Assembly: GCF_020740535.1 (NCBI RefSeq)
Contig: NZ_CP082362.1
Location: 6,135,501-6,199,500, forward strand
Length of the DNA: 64,000 nucleotides
DNA from: Streptomyces profundus
Lineage (GTDB): Bacteria; Actinomycetota; Actinomycetes; Streptomycetales; Streptomycetaceae
Direction: 5' to 3'
A program made the position numbers and the translations under genes. Each line of letters starts with the position of its first letter. The stretch's first letter is position 1. Shown piece by piece: positions 33,801 through 43,000 of the stretch. A model generated the notes under the pieces. The model had not been told where the DNA came from, did no database searches, and saw only the letters and a program-made list of their open reading frames with translations.

Positions 33801-34106
33801 GAAGGTGCGATCGCTCCCCTCGGACACGGTCACCGGTATGGACTCGCGGCCTGGGGCGGGCCGGACGGCGAGGACGCCGCCATCGGCGTCGAGCCGCACC
33901 CGGTCCCCGGTGATCAGCGTGATCTCGTGGGCCGCCCCGGCCTCGGCGGCCGGCCCGCCGCCCGGGGGGCCGGCCGCGCCGGCGGTGGCGGGCGCGGCCA
34001 GCAGCGGACCGCCGACCACGGCCACGGCCAGGGCGACGGCCGCGACCGTCCTGCCGCGCCTCGGGCGCCCGCCCCGATCGCGCCGCGTCGGATGATGTGG
34101 GGGCAC
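30825..34106 (-). CDS. Secreted subtilisin-like (S8) serine protease, multidomain
   Basis: This is a 1093-residue protein from GTG 34106, chosen for its GGGGAG ribosome binding site and because it gives a normal signal peptide (Arg-rich n-region, VAAVALAVAVVGGPLLAAPATAGA). GTG/TTG codons up to 34166 are open but have no ribosome binding site. A propeptide (about 60-190) precedes the S8 domain. The triad is Asp239 in VAVLDTGID, His272 in GHGTHVAS and Ser447 in SGTSMAAPHVAG, with the oxyanion Asn in LSAGNGG. Residues beyond about 520 are beta-sandwich-like extracellular modules, ending with VQVSYDGGASW and LTDRDGNTTEL, so it is likely a large extracellular or wall-associated peptidase. Streptomyces use such enzymes for protein scavenging or processing. 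Confidence 0.9.
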   Translation of the reverse strand: MPPHHPTRRDRGGRPRRGRTVAAVALAVAVVGGPLLAAPATAGAAGPPGGGPAAEAGAAHEITLITGDRVRLDADGGVLAVRPAPGRESIPVTVSEGSDRTFVIPSDARRLIAEGLVDQRLFDVTELTRPEYARLVGDGVPLIVSYAGERPATLFADAGVRVRTELPSIDAEALTVPPDGAAGVWESLTGPRTLAAGVSSLSLDSVRTAALDRSVPRIGAPAAWDAGFDGTGVTVAVLDTGIDTTHPDLDEGKVVAAANFSDAEGVEDRYGHGTHVASIAAGSRGAFTGVAPGVSLLNGKVLDDFGSGVESGIVAGMEWAVEHGADIVNMSLGGDDTPGVDLLEEAVNRLSDETDVLFVLSAGNGGPGPGTLGSPGSADAALTVGSVDRDDALARSSSIGPRVDDAALKPDLTAPGVGIAAAAAEGSWLAEGGEPAGEGYMHLSGTSMAAPHVAGAAALLAQQHPDWTGERLKAALVASSTPVAGYSAFQQGAGRTDVAAAIGQTVVAEPVSLSFGAQEWPHSDNEPVTRELTYRNLGTEDITLDLSLTTVGPDGGPAPEGAFRLGAETVTVPAGGTAGVEATADTAFDTGTVENPAGAYSVFVTAAGEGHTVTTAGAIDLLGEFHVLTVRAVGLDGTAVGDWWATLVDRSTGVTTLLFPDSDSSVLRLPDGGDYLLLTTTRGEGWEARHTVVLPTLDEDTTVTLDAREAREIDLSVPDESAEPFYTSSSVALPALGITHGSEGSGEEVLLTQHMGPALAEDELLVSHQTSWAAGDTEYHTLIERAGTNFTGHQREFTHEDLAEVRLTLGAPTEGTTGELEVVGGRRGGIGPERALPADTTLYVTGGAWSYTLYFTGPGEAGSFSVYSGDFTAGRTYHDSMGVGVFAPRPPGDDGLTRSGDRLDAFVTTVSDGAGHHGYLSGGHGTTTLSYDGEVIHTEDDFLRGWASFEVPSAEGRYELTTTALRPDAGVSTEISATFGFTSASVPADETRPLPVSLVRFSPELASDSTAPAGRETSVPVTMEGAAAESGPDSLTVQVSYDGGASWQGAPVADGAVAVTNPAAGGSVSFHAELTDRDGNTTELTIIDAYRTV

Positions 34107-34388
34107 TCGGCTCCCCGCGTTCTCAGAGTTGTCTCGCACACGGGGAGCGTACGCGGCTGCGTCCAAGCCATGTGCGGGTGCGAATCGTCACCTTCTCCGG
34201 TACCCCGGAATCAGTCGATTTTCCCAGCTTCCCCGAGGCGTCACCCGTGTTCGAGGCGTTCTTGTCCGGTCGATCACAGGGGAGTTGACCCTCGATGGAG
34301 CTGGCCGGAAAAGAACGACGCATGGCGTGAGCCTCGGAACATGGACCGTCACATGGGCGAAGAGACGCGCCCAAGCCCGCCCGGCGGG

Positions 34389-36092
34389 TCACAGGGGATG
34401 GTCGGCGTCCTCGGGGGTCGCCGGGGCGAGGGTGGTGGGGAAGACATGGTGGCCGACGCGGGTGTCGAACGCGGCACGCCCTCCTGGACACCGGGTGAGC
34501 CAGGCGTGCGCGGCGCAGAGCACGGCGGCCGGGTCGGTGTGGACCAGCCGCCCCTCGACCGGCAGCGGCGCCAACTCCAGCCGCAGCAACGCCCCGGCAC
34601 GCGTCCGCAGCACCGCGCGGGTGGCGGAGAGCACCACCCCGGCCAGGGCACAGCCCGGGTAGCGGCGCAGCGTCTCGTCGATCCAGCCGGCGGCCGTCCA
34701 CGCCACCAGGTGCGGCGCGGCCGGCGCCGCGCCGCCAGCGCGCCGGTAGAGCAACCCCGCGCTCTGCGCCTGCCGTTCGCTCGCCGCGCCCTGCTCGGCG
34801 GCGAGCAGCCTGGCCGGCCGCTCCCGCCAGGGCGGGAAGCGCTCCACGGTCACCAGCGCGTCGCCCACCACGTCCGCGTTCACCGCGCAGGCCACCGGCT
34901 CGCGTGCCGCCCGTCTCGGCGTCGGCAGCGGCTCGGGCGCCGGCGGCGGGCCGACCGGGGCCAGCCCGAGCAGCGCGTACAGCTCCTCGCGCAACAGCTC
35001 CAGGGCGCGCCCGCGTTCGGCGAAGGCCAGCGCCGCCAGGGCGGGCCCGACGCCGCGCGCGGCGGACGCCGCCCGCCACGCCTCGGCCAGCCCGTCCGCC
35101 GACGTCAACCGGGGGCTGGCCGCCAGCAGCCGGGCCATCGGACTGCCGGGGATCAGCTCGTCGCCGCCGTCGTAGGCCGCGATCACCGGGCGGTCGAGCG
35201 CCGCCGCGTAGAGCGCCGTCGAACCGTGGTCGGTGATCACCGCGTCGGCCGCGACCAGCAGGCTGCCCCATTCGGCGTGCGGCCCGGGCAGCGACAGGCC
35301 CGCGTCCAGCGCGGGCGCGAGGCTCTGCGCCAGATCCAACGAGCCCAGCCGGCTGCGCTCGTTGGGATGCAGGATCAGCGCCAACTGGTAGCCGTCCAAG
35401 GGGAGTCGGGCCAGCAGCTCGGCCGCGAGCCCAGGACGCCGGCGCAGCAGCGACTCCGGGCCCCAGGTGGAGGTGAGCACCAGCAGCCGACGGGCCCCCG
35501 TGCCCAACGCGGCCCGGAACCGGCTCCGTTGACCGACCGAGGCGAGCAGCCGTTCCAACGTCGGGTCTCCCACCACCACGGCGCGGGCCGCCGCGCGCGG
35601 GCTGAACGCCGCCAGCTGGTCCACCTGTTGGGGGTGGGCCAGCGCGTGCAGGGCGGCCAGCGGCTCCCCGTCGGCGAGCAGGAACTCCGGGTCCAGACCG
35701 GATGGCGCGCCCGGGGTGCCCTCCCCCGGGAGGGTCTTGCCGAAGCCGGCGCCGTGCGGCAGCAACACCCGTTCCCCGGCGAGCAGTTCGAGCCGTCCCT
35801 TGGGGCTGGCCGCCAGGATCAGGTCAAAGCCGAGGCCCCGCGCCTGTTCCCACGGCACCGTCCGGCCGCCGGCCCGCTCCACGGCGGCCAGCGCGTCCAC
35901 GTCGAACGCGGAGCCGGGAACCAGCGTGAAGCGGCGGGCGATCCGGTCGTCCCCCGCGAAGACGGGAAGGACGTCGAGCAGACGGTGGAGCGCGGTCGCC
36001 GACCGCGCGGCGAAGAGCACCGTGCGGCAGGTCGGGCGGTTGTCCGACGTGGCCTGGGCGGGCCCCTGAACAGGCTCGTTCCCGCTGGTCAC
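34389..36092 (-). CDS. GT-B-fold protein resembling CDP-glycerol glycerophosphotransferases
   Basis: This is a 567-residue protein with no signal peptide or membrane segment. The middle region has the pattern of TagF/TagB-like transferases: RVLLPHGAGFGKTL, VLTSTWGPESLLRR, LALILHPNERSR and LLVAADAVITDHGSTALYAAALDRPVIAA, the last resembling the D-x-S-S/T nucleotide-phosphate site. The N-terminal part (FAARSATALHRLLDVLPVF) is the first Rossmann-like half. The C-terminal 170 residues match nothing I recognise. It may add a polyol-phosphate or sugar to a cell-surface polymer, but the acceptor is unknown and the family assignment rests on motif resemblance. It diverges from a small membrane protein gene (86 bases between starts). 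The 283 bases between its stop and the protease start hold no gene I can support. Confidence 0.62.
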   Translation of the reverse strand: MTSGNEPVQGPAQATSDNRPTCRTVLFAARSATALHRLLDVLPVFAGDDRIARRFTLVPGSAFDVDALAAVERAGGRTVPWEQARGLGFDLILAASPKGRLELLAGERVLLPHGAGFGKTLPGEGTPGAPSGLDPEFLLADGEPLAALHALAHPQQVDQLAAFSPRAAARAVVVGDPTLERLLASVGQRSRFRAALGTGARRLLVLTSTWGPESLLRRRPGLAAELLARLPLDGYQLALILHPNERSRLGSLDLAQSLAPALDAGLSLPGPHAEWGSLLVAADAVITDHGSTALYAAALDRPVIAAYDGGDELIPGSPMARLLAASPRLTSADGLAEAWRAASAARGVGPALAALAFAERGRALELLREELYALLGLAPVGPPPAPEPLPTPRRAAREPVACAVNADVVGDALVTVERFPPWRERPARLLAAEQGAASERQAQSAGLLYRRAGGAAPAAPHLVAWTAAGWIDETLRRYPGCALAGVVLSATRAVLRTRAGALLRLELAPLPVEGRLVHTDPAAVLCAAHAWLTRCPGGRAAFDTRVGHHVFPTTLAPATPEDADHPL

Positions 36093-36178
36093 CGACGGTT
36101 GCGTGGGTTGTCAGGACACATGGCTCGATCGTACTCGTCGGGGGTGGGAGGGGCAGCCGGGGCGGGAAGAATAACCGC

Positions 36179-36610
36179 ATGACGGAGTGGGGAGTGGCGT
36201 TGATCGCGGCCGGCTCGGCGTTGGTGGCCAGCCTGATCAGCGGGATCTTCGCCCGGTCGGCCGGCCGGCGGCAGGCGGCGGCCATGCTGGAGACGGTGCG
36301 GATCACCGTGGAACAGCAGCGGCGGGAGCGGGCGCTGGCCGCCCGCCTCGCCACCTATCTGCGTTTCCTGGACGCCGCCGAGACGGTGCTCCTCGCCCGC
36401 CGGGCCGGTGGCGGCTCGGCGGAGGACCGCGCCGCGCTCCAACGCGCCCTGGGCGCCGTCCAGTTGGACGGGGCGGCGGCCACGGAGGCGGGCGCCCTGC
36501 TGGACGCGCTGCGCCGCGAACGCGGCCTGGACGAGCTGGAACGCGCGCGCTTCGCGTTCATCCACGCGGCCCGCGAGGCGCTGCGCGCGCCGGACCCGCC
36601 ACCGAGCTGA
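36179..36610 (+). CDS. Small single-TM hypothetical protein (143 aa)
   Basis: I do not recognise a family. The first 25 residues (WGVALIAAGSALVASLISGIFA) form one transmembrane helix, followed by a charged, fully helical cytoplasmic part (AAMLETVRITVEQQRRERALAARLATYLRFLDAAETVLL and a second helix pair) likely to form a coiled coil. Such N-anchored helical proteins are common in actinobacteria. It stands alone, divergent from the GT-B-like gene, and is followed by a non-coding repeat region. Confidence 0.7.
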   Translation: MTEWGVALIAAGSALVASLISGIFARSAGRRQAAAMLETVRITVEQQRRERALAARLATYLRFLDAAETVLLARRAGGGSAEDRAALQRALGAVQLDGAAATEAGALLDALRRERGLDELERARFAFIHAAREALRAPDPPPS

Positions 36611-37143
36611 CCACCGCACGGCCACCGGCCCCACGCCCTTCCCGTCCGGCCGCGCCCCCGTGCCCGGGGCACCGGCCTTCGCCACTGGTCGGCCCGAGCC
36701 ACAGCCTCGGCGGTGTGGCGGCTCCGCCGCCGTGTTCCGGTCTGTCCGCCGCCCGGGGCCGGCCCTGCCCTGCCGCCTCGGCGGTGCGGCGACGTTCCGC
36801 CCCGGGCCCGCGGCCCCGTTCGCACGGGGTCAACGAGGCCGGCCGGCCCCTTCCCGCCCGTAGGGCCGCGGCCGGGGGCCGGCGTGGCGGCGCCCCGTCC
36901 GGGCCTGCGGCCCCGTTCCCCGCGCGTTCGCGCGGCGTCGCGGCGCGGGGCCAGTGTGGCCGGCGGCCCCGGCCGGCTCGTTCCCGCCCGAGGCGTGTGG
37001 CGGCTCCGCCGCTCCGGCCGTGTCGCGGCGGGGACCGCCATGTCCCGGCCCGCAGGGCCGCAGCCGGGGGCCGGCGTGGCGGCGGTCCCTGCTCGGGCAG
37101 TGGACCGCGGTGGCCCAGGGCCGCTGCCAAGGCCCGGGCGGCC
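36611..37143. repeat. GC-rich non-coding region with degenerate repeats
   Basis: About 530 bases between the small membrane protein and the tetramate-cluster reductase have no convincing gene on either strand. They are built from degenerate GC-rich repeats. A 31-base unit containing GCCGGGGGCCGGCGTGGCGG occurs at 36862-36892 and 37054-37084 with one mismatch. GTGTGGCGGCTCCGCCGC occurs at 36713 and 36995, and a TTCCCGCCCG block recurs. The internal inverted repeat GGCGGCTCCGCC can form hairpins. It lies at the downstream end of the leftward tetramate operon and may help terminate it. Confidence 0.65.
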
Positions 37144-38205
37144 CTAGCCCACCGCGATGAGGAGTTTGCCCCGGTTGGCCGCGCGGTTGGTGTAGAGGTT
37201 CTGGTAGGCGACGGGGAAGGCGTCGAAGCCCTGGTGCACCGTCTCGTCGAAGACGATCTCGCCGCGCCGCACCAGGCCGCCGACGTCCCGCAGCAGAATG
37301 GCCAGGTTCTCTTCGGTGAACCACTCCTCGGCGAAGATGCCTCGGATCGTGGTGCGCGGGAACATGATGTAGGGCAGCAGCCGGGGCCCGATCCAGTCGC
37401 CGTTGACGGTGGTGGACCACTGCCAGCAGACGGCCACCCGGCTGTGCGGGCGCAGCATGCGGAACGCCGCGTCGGTGACGCTGCCGCCGAGGTTGTCGAA
37501 GTAGCGGTCGATGCCGTCGGTCGCCGCGAGCAGCGCCTTGTGGGTCTCGTCCACGTCGTCGCCCTGGCGGTAGCGCACCACCTGGTCGAAGCCGAAGCGC
37601 GTCAGGTAGTCGACCTTCTCCTCGGACGAGGTGGTGCCGATCACCTTGGCCGCCCCGGCGCGCTTGGCCAGCTGCGCGGCCAGCGTGCCGATCGCCCCGC
37701 TGGCGCCGCTGATCAGCACCGTGTCGCCCGGCGTCACGTCGAGGAACTTGGTCATGGTGCCCCAGGCGGTGATGCCGGGGGTGCCCATGATGCCCAACGC
37801 CGTGGAGATCGGCAGCCGTTGGTTGTCGTAGTCGGCGGGGTCGAGGCGACGGAACGGGGGCAGTCGCAGCGGGAAGCCGCCGTTCTGCCAGACCCAGGCC
37901 CGGCCGTCGCTCACCAGATGGGTGCGCCAGCCGCCGAAGCCCTGCACCAGGTCCCCGACGCCGAAGTCGGCGCGCGGCCCGGCGTCGACGACCTCCATGA
38001 TGGAGTCGCCACCGACGTGTTGGCCCAGCGGCGTCTCCTGGGAGAGGCCCACCAGATAGGGGTCGACGGAGACATAGCGGGTGCGGAGCAGCATCTCGTC
38101 GTCCCGCAGCGTGACGTCGAGTTCCTCGGTGACCTTCTCGTAGATCCGCTCGGCCTCGGGGATACCGGCCACATGTTCGCGGACGACCCACTTCTCGATC
38201 TTCAA
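37144..38205 (-). CDS. ikaC: NADP-dependent MDR-type reductase of the tetramate macrolactam cluster (IkaC-like)
   Basis: This 353-residue zinc-independent medium-chain reductase resembles prostaglandin-reductase/CurA-like enzymes. The catalytic N-domain has YVSVDPYLVGLSQ. The Rossmann domain has the NADP motif VLISGASGAIGTLAAQLAKRAGAAKVIGTTSSEEK and the typical DRYFDNLGGSVTDAAF. The start TTG 38205 is set by a GAGGAG ribosome binding site six bases upstream and by TTGA overlap with the stop of the preceding oxidoreductase. In ikarugamycin biosynthesis the corresponding alcohol-dehydrogenase-like enzyme, IkaC, closes the inner five-membered carbocycle by a reductive step. The three-gene order here is the same as ikaA-B-C, so I assign that role by synteny. 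Confidence 0.85.
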   Translation of the reverse strand: MKIEKWVVREHVAGIPEAERIYEKVTEELDVTLRDDEMLLRTRYVSVDPYLVGLSQETPLGQHVGGDSIMEVVDAGPRADFGVGDLVQGFGGWRTHLVSDGRAWVWQNGGFPLRLPPFRRLDPADYDNQRLPISTALGIMGTPGITAWGTMTKFLDVTPGDTVLISGASGAIGTLAAQLAKRAGAAKVIGTTSSEEKVDYLTRFGFDQVVRYRQGDDVDETHKALLAATDGIDRYFDNLGGSVTDAAFRMLRPHSRVAVCWQWSTTVNGDWIGPRLLPYIMFPRTTIRGIFAEEWFTEENLAILLRDVGGLVRRGEIVFDETVHQGFDAFPVAYQNLYTNRAANRGKLLIAVG

Positions 38206-39980
38206 CAGGCGCTCCTCGGTGTGGTGTTCACGGTGGTGGCGGTGGTCGCGGTGTGTCGGGCCGCCCCCACGGGCTCGCGGGGCGCGGGTGACGCCGCCTC
38301 GTCGGGGCGCGGCCCGACGGGCACGACGCGTTGGCGCGGCGGCGGCAGGTGGTCGTCGATCTCGGCGGTGAACTCCCGCCCGTCGTCCCGGCAGATGAAC
38401 TGGACGACCTGGCGCCCGGCCGCCACCGCCCGGATCAGGCCGCCCACGGTCACCCAGACCCCGGACATGTAGAAGTTGGCCAGCCCCGGCAGCACGGGAC
38501 CGTTGCGGTTGATCTCCTTCTCCAGCGCCTCGCCGCCGTCGTCCATGAACGGCTGCCAGCCGGGGAAGGACCCGTTGTGGGAGGCGGTGTAGCGGATCTG
38601 GGTCAGCGGCGTGGACACGTCCCGGACGGCGACGGACTCGCGCAGCCCGGGGAAGCGCTCGTCGAGGAACGTCTCCACGGTGATCCGGGCACGCCGCTTG
38701 GCCGCCGCGTACGCCTTGCCGTGCCGCACCGGCAGGGTGTGCAGGATCTGCCCCCTGCGCGGTCGGCTGGCCTGTTCGGGCCCGTCCCGCAGCGCGCGCC
38801 AGGGGGCCGCCTCGGAGAAGTAAGTGGCGTACACCACGCTGGTCTCCTCGGGGGACAGTTCGGGATAGTGCTGGTTGCGGAACTGGACGTTGATGCTGGG
38901 ATGGCGCAGCCCGAGCAGCTTTTCGGCCCGTTGCTCGTCCAGCAGATAGGTGGTGCAGGGGTCGGCCTCGGGGAACGGGCGGCGCAGTCCGAGGAAGACG
39001 CTCACATAGCCGGGGGAGAGCATTCCCGGCTGGTCGATGGTCTCGGAGTACAGCCGCCGGTAGGTGTCGTTGAGGTAGCGCCCGCCGAGCATGCCCAGCA
39101 GGGTGCTGCGCCCGTCGCACGCGGAGACGACGATGTCGGCGCGGAACTCCCTTCCGTCGGTCAACCGCACCCCGACGGCCCGGTCGTCCTCCACCAGGAT
39201 CTCCTCGACCAGGGCGTTGTACGTGATCTCCCCGCCGAGCCGCCGATAGCGGTCCTCGACGGATCGCGCCAGGCCGAGCGAGCCGCCCTCGGGCACGCCC
39301 GCCGTGTGGTTGGCGTGCGAGGCGAGCTGGAAGTAGAACGGCAGCACCGGGAAGTCGGGGTGCTTCTCGTAGAGGATGAAGTTGAACGCCTCGCGCAGCA
39401 GCGGGTGTTGGAACCGCCGCGAGTAGTCGGTCATCAGCTCGGTGATCGACTTGCGGATGGCGTTGAAGTAGGGGAGGAACGAGAGCAGCATCCGCCAGCG
39501 TTCCGCGCGGCCCATCATGCCGACGGGCTTGAGGAACGGGTAGACGGCCAGCGCCTTGCGGAAGGTGCGCAGGTTCTGGCAGAAGTGCCGGATCCGGCGG
39601 GCGTCCGCCGGGGAGATCTCCGTCAGATGCCGCTGGAGCCGGTCCGGGTCCGAGTAGAAGTAGACGGCCTGACCGTCCCGGCCGCGGACGATGTTGAAGA
39701 CGTCGAACTGCCGCATCTCCTTGCCCTGGATGGCGCCCAACTCCAGCCAGATCTGGTGCATCTCGTTGCCCGGGCCGCTGCCCAGCAGCCAGGAGACGCA
39801 CCAGTCGAAGGTGAAGTCACCGCGATCCCAGGACGTGCAGGACCCACCGGGGATCTCGTGCATCTCCAGGATGTGGGTGCGGTACCCGCTCATCCGTGCG
39901 TAGGCGCCGGTGGCGAGGCCACCGAGGCCGCCACCGATGATGATCATGCTCTCTCTGGTGTTCCGCGTCCGCGGTTTCAT
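38202..39980 (-). CDS. ikaB: FAD-dependent phytoene-dehydrogenase-like oxidoreductase of the tetramate cluster (IkaB-like)
   Basis: This 592-residue flavoprotein is read from ATG 39980, preceded by AAGGAGGAG; GTG 40019 is also open but lacks a ribosome binding site. The FAD-binding Rossmann motif SMIIIGGGLGGLATGAYARMSGYRTHILEMHEIPGGSC is at the N-terminus. A central phytoene-desaturase/CrtI-like region includes LPEGG-like VPEGGSLGLARSVEDRYRRLGGEI, and the C-terminal FAD motif is FYMSGVWVTVGGLIRAVAAGRQ. In polycyclic tetramate macrolactam clusters such enzymes set the first carbocycles on the polyene. IkaB performs the outer-ring cyclisation for ikarugamycin. A single copy is present here, unlike clusters that carry two, which argues for a 5-6-5 (ikarugamycin-type) ring set. 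Confidence 0.87.
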   Translation of the reverse strand: MKPRTRNTRESMIIIGGGLGGLATGAYARMSGYRTHILEMHEIPGGSCTSWDRGDFTFDWCVSWLLGSGPGNEMHQIWLELGAIQGKEMRQFDVFNIVRGRDGQAVYFYSDPDRLQRHLTEISPADARRIRHFCQNLRTFRKALAVYPFLKPVGMMGRAERWRMLLSFLPYFNAIRKSITELMTDYSRRFQHPLLREAFNFILYEKHPDFPVLPFYFQLASHANHTAGVPEGGSLGLARSVEDRYRRLGGEITYNALVEEILVEDDRAVGVRLTDGREFRADIVVSACDGRSTLLGMLGGRYLNDTYRRLYSETIDQPGMLSPGYVSVFLGLRRPFPEADPCTTYLLDEQRAEKLLGLRHPSINVQFRNQHYPELSPEETSVVYATYFSEAAPWRALRDGPEQASRPRRGQILHTLPVRHGKAYAAAKRRARITVETFLDERFPGLRESVAVRDVSTPLTQIRYTASHNGSFPGWQPFMDDGGEALEKEINRNGPVLPGLANFYMSGVWVTVGGLIRAVAAGRQVVQFICRDDGREFTAEIDDHLPPPRQRVVPVGPRPDEAASPAPREPVGAARHTATTATTVNTTPRSAC

Positions 39981-40024
39981 GAGTCGGTCACACTCCTCCT
40001 TGTCGCATCCCCCACGCACCGAAC

Positions 40025-43000
40025 TCAGGCGGGTGCCTCGCCGGTCAGCAGCCCCCGTACCAACTCCGCGTTGTCACCGACGCGTTCGGCGTCCAGCAGC
40101 TCGGCATGGCGGCCGGCGCCGCGCAGCACCACCGTCCGCGTGGTGGAGGAACCGTGCCAACTGCCGGGCGCCTCCACCGCGTAGAGCGCGGCGTTGTCCT
40201 GCTCGCTGATCACCCCGAGCACCGCCGCCACCGTGCCCACGTTGGCCGTGCGGCTGGCGAACTCCAGGTAGTCGCGGGCCTGTCGACGGGTCTCGTCGGC
40301 GACGCCCCTGGACCCGGTGTGACGCCGCAGATGGTCGTGCAGCTCCTCCTCGAACGCGGCCACCGCCTGCTCGGAGAGCGGGTAGGGTGCCGCGACCCGC
40401 GGCGAGTCCACCAGCACCACGCGGCGCACCCGACGTCCGCGCGCCTCAAGCACCTTGGCCACCTCGAAGGCGAGGTTTCCGCCCAGTGAGTAGCCCAGCA
40501 GGTCCAGCGGTCCCTCCGGGCGCAGCTCGGTCACCAGATCGGCGTAGCGGGCGACCTTGTCGTCGCCGGTCAGGTAGTTGAACCCGACCAGCTGCCACTC
40601 CGGCAGCGCACCGGCCAGCCGCCGGTAGACCAGGCCGTGGCCGCCGGCCGGCGGGAAGCAGAACACCGCCGGTTCGCGGTCGAGGTTGAACCTGAGGTAG
40701 GGCTTGGCCCCGCCGGTCCGCCCGGTGACGATGGCCTCCAGCGCGCCGGCCATCCCGTGCAGCGTGGTCACCTTGAACAGCTGGCTCACCGGGATGGAGA
40801 TCTGGAACTCGCCTTGGAGCAGGTGGATCAGCTCGATCAGCCGCACCGAGCTGCCGCCGACCGCGAAGAAGTCATGGCGCAGACCCACGCGTTCGACGCC
40901 GAGCAACTGCCGCCAGCGCTCGGCCATCCGCTCCTCGTAGAGGGTCACGGGAGCCTCGTACTCGACCTCGTCGCCGCTGGTCCTCGGGGCCGGCAGCGCG
41001 GCCGTGTCGACCTTGCCGTTGGGGGTGAGCGGCAGCCGCTCCAGGGCCAGAAGATGGGTGGGGATCATAAAGGTGGGCAGCGCGCTGGCCAGCCAGCGCC
41101 GCAGCTCGGCGGCGTTCTCCGGGCCGCTCCCGGCTTCCGGCGCCGGCACCCAGTAGCCGCAGAGCGTCGGCTCGCCAGCGGCGTCGGGACGCACAGCGAC
41201 CACGGCCTGTGCGACGCCGGGGCCGGCCAGCAGGCGGGCCTCGACCTCGCCCGGCTCGATCCGGTGGCCGCGCACCTTCACCTGGGAGTCGGCGCGGCCC
41301 ACCAGCCACACCCGGCCCTCGGCGTCGAACGAGGCCAGGTCCCCGGTGCGGTAGAGCCGCTCGTCGCCGCCCAGCAGGCCGCTGACGAACCGCTCGGCCG
41401 TCAGCTCGGGATCGCCCACATAGCCGAGGGCGACGCCCGTGCCGCCGATCCACAACTCGCCGGTGACGCCCGGCGGTACGGGCTCGCCGCGCCCGTCCAG
41501 CACATAGAGCTCGCTGCCGGGGAACGGCCGGCCGATCGGCACCATCCGATGGGGGTCGAGCTCGTCCGCCTCGCCCTCGAACCAGCTGCTGTCCACGGCG
41601 GCCTCGGTCACCCCGTAGGAGTTGACCACCCGGGTGTCCGGGCCAGCGAGGGAACGCAGCCGCCGGTACTCGCCGACCTTCCAGGAGTCGGAGCCCACCA
41701 CCAACAGCCGCAGGAAGTCCAGCCGTTCGCCGGTGGCCTCGCAGTGCGCCAGCAGGGCGCGAGCCACCACGGGGACGAACTCCGCGCAGTCGACCCGTTC
41801 CTGACGCATCGTCCGGTAGAGGGAGGCGGCGTTGAAGAGCAGCTCGCGGCCGACCAGCACCAGCCGGCCGCCGGAGCAGAGCGCGCGCACGGTGTCCCCG
41901 GTGAACACGTCGAACGACGGCGACGCCATCTGGAGATGGACCGACACCTCGCTCTCCAGCCGGTACTCGGCCCGCCAACCCGCGTACGCCGAGGCCAGGT
42001 TGCGGTGGCTGACCGCCACCGCCTTGGGCCGCCCGGTGGATCCCGAGGTGTAGATGACATAGGCGGGGGAGTCCGGCGCGTCGCCCTCCCCGACCGGCGG
42101 CCCGGGATCGTGCGCCACCGGCTCCTCCAACGTGCTCAACGGCACCACGGCACCGGGCAGTTCGAGCGTCGAACCGTCGCCGACCAGGGTCCGGGCGGCG
42201 CCGGCGGCCCGCGCCATATAGGCGAGCCGCTCCGCCGGGTACTCCGGGTCGAGGGGCAGATAGGCGCCACCCGCCTTGAGCACCGCCAGCAGCGCCACCA
42301 GCAGCTCGGGCGACTTCGGCAGGCAGAGCGCGACCACCGTGCCCCGCACCACCCCGTGCTCCCGCAGCCGGTGCGCCACCACATTGGCCCGCCCCTCCAA
42401 CTCCCGGTAGGTCAGCCGGCGCACCGCGCCCGACTCGGCCGGCGCCACCACCGCCACCCGGTCGGGGCCCTGGGCCACGGCCCGTTCGAAGAGCCGGTGC
42501 ACCGGCTCCGCGCAGTCCACGCGCTGCCCGGCGCCGCTGAACTCGGTGAGCAGCCGCCGCCGTTCGGCCGCGCCCAGCATCGGCAGCCGCGCCGTGGACG
42601 CCTCGCCCCGCGCCCGCGTCAGGCCGTCGAGGAGCTGGGTGTAGTGGTCCGCCATCCGGCGCACCGTCTCCGCCCCGAACAGGTCCGAGTTGTACTTCAG
42701 CACGCAGTGGAACCGGCCGTCCGCCGCCTCCTCGTACGCGGAGAGCGTGAGGTCGAACTGGCCTTCCTCCTCCGGGAGTTCGATGTACTCCAGGCGGTAG
42801 CCGTACCTCTCCGTCGCCACCTTGTGGTGCAGCAGGATGAACATCGCCTGGAACACCGCGGACCGGCTCGGGTCATGGCGCAGGCCAAGACGCTCCACCA
42901 GCAGCGTGAACGGGTACTCCTGGTGGTCGAGCCCGCCCAGCACCGTCTCCCTGACCTGCGCCAGCAGTTCGGCGACCGTCGGTTGCCCGGACAGGTCGGC

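Noticed and set aside
36611..37143. CRISPR-like or tandem array in the repeat block
   Set aside because: Repeats are degenerate, irregularly spaced and without unique spacers; no cas gene is present.
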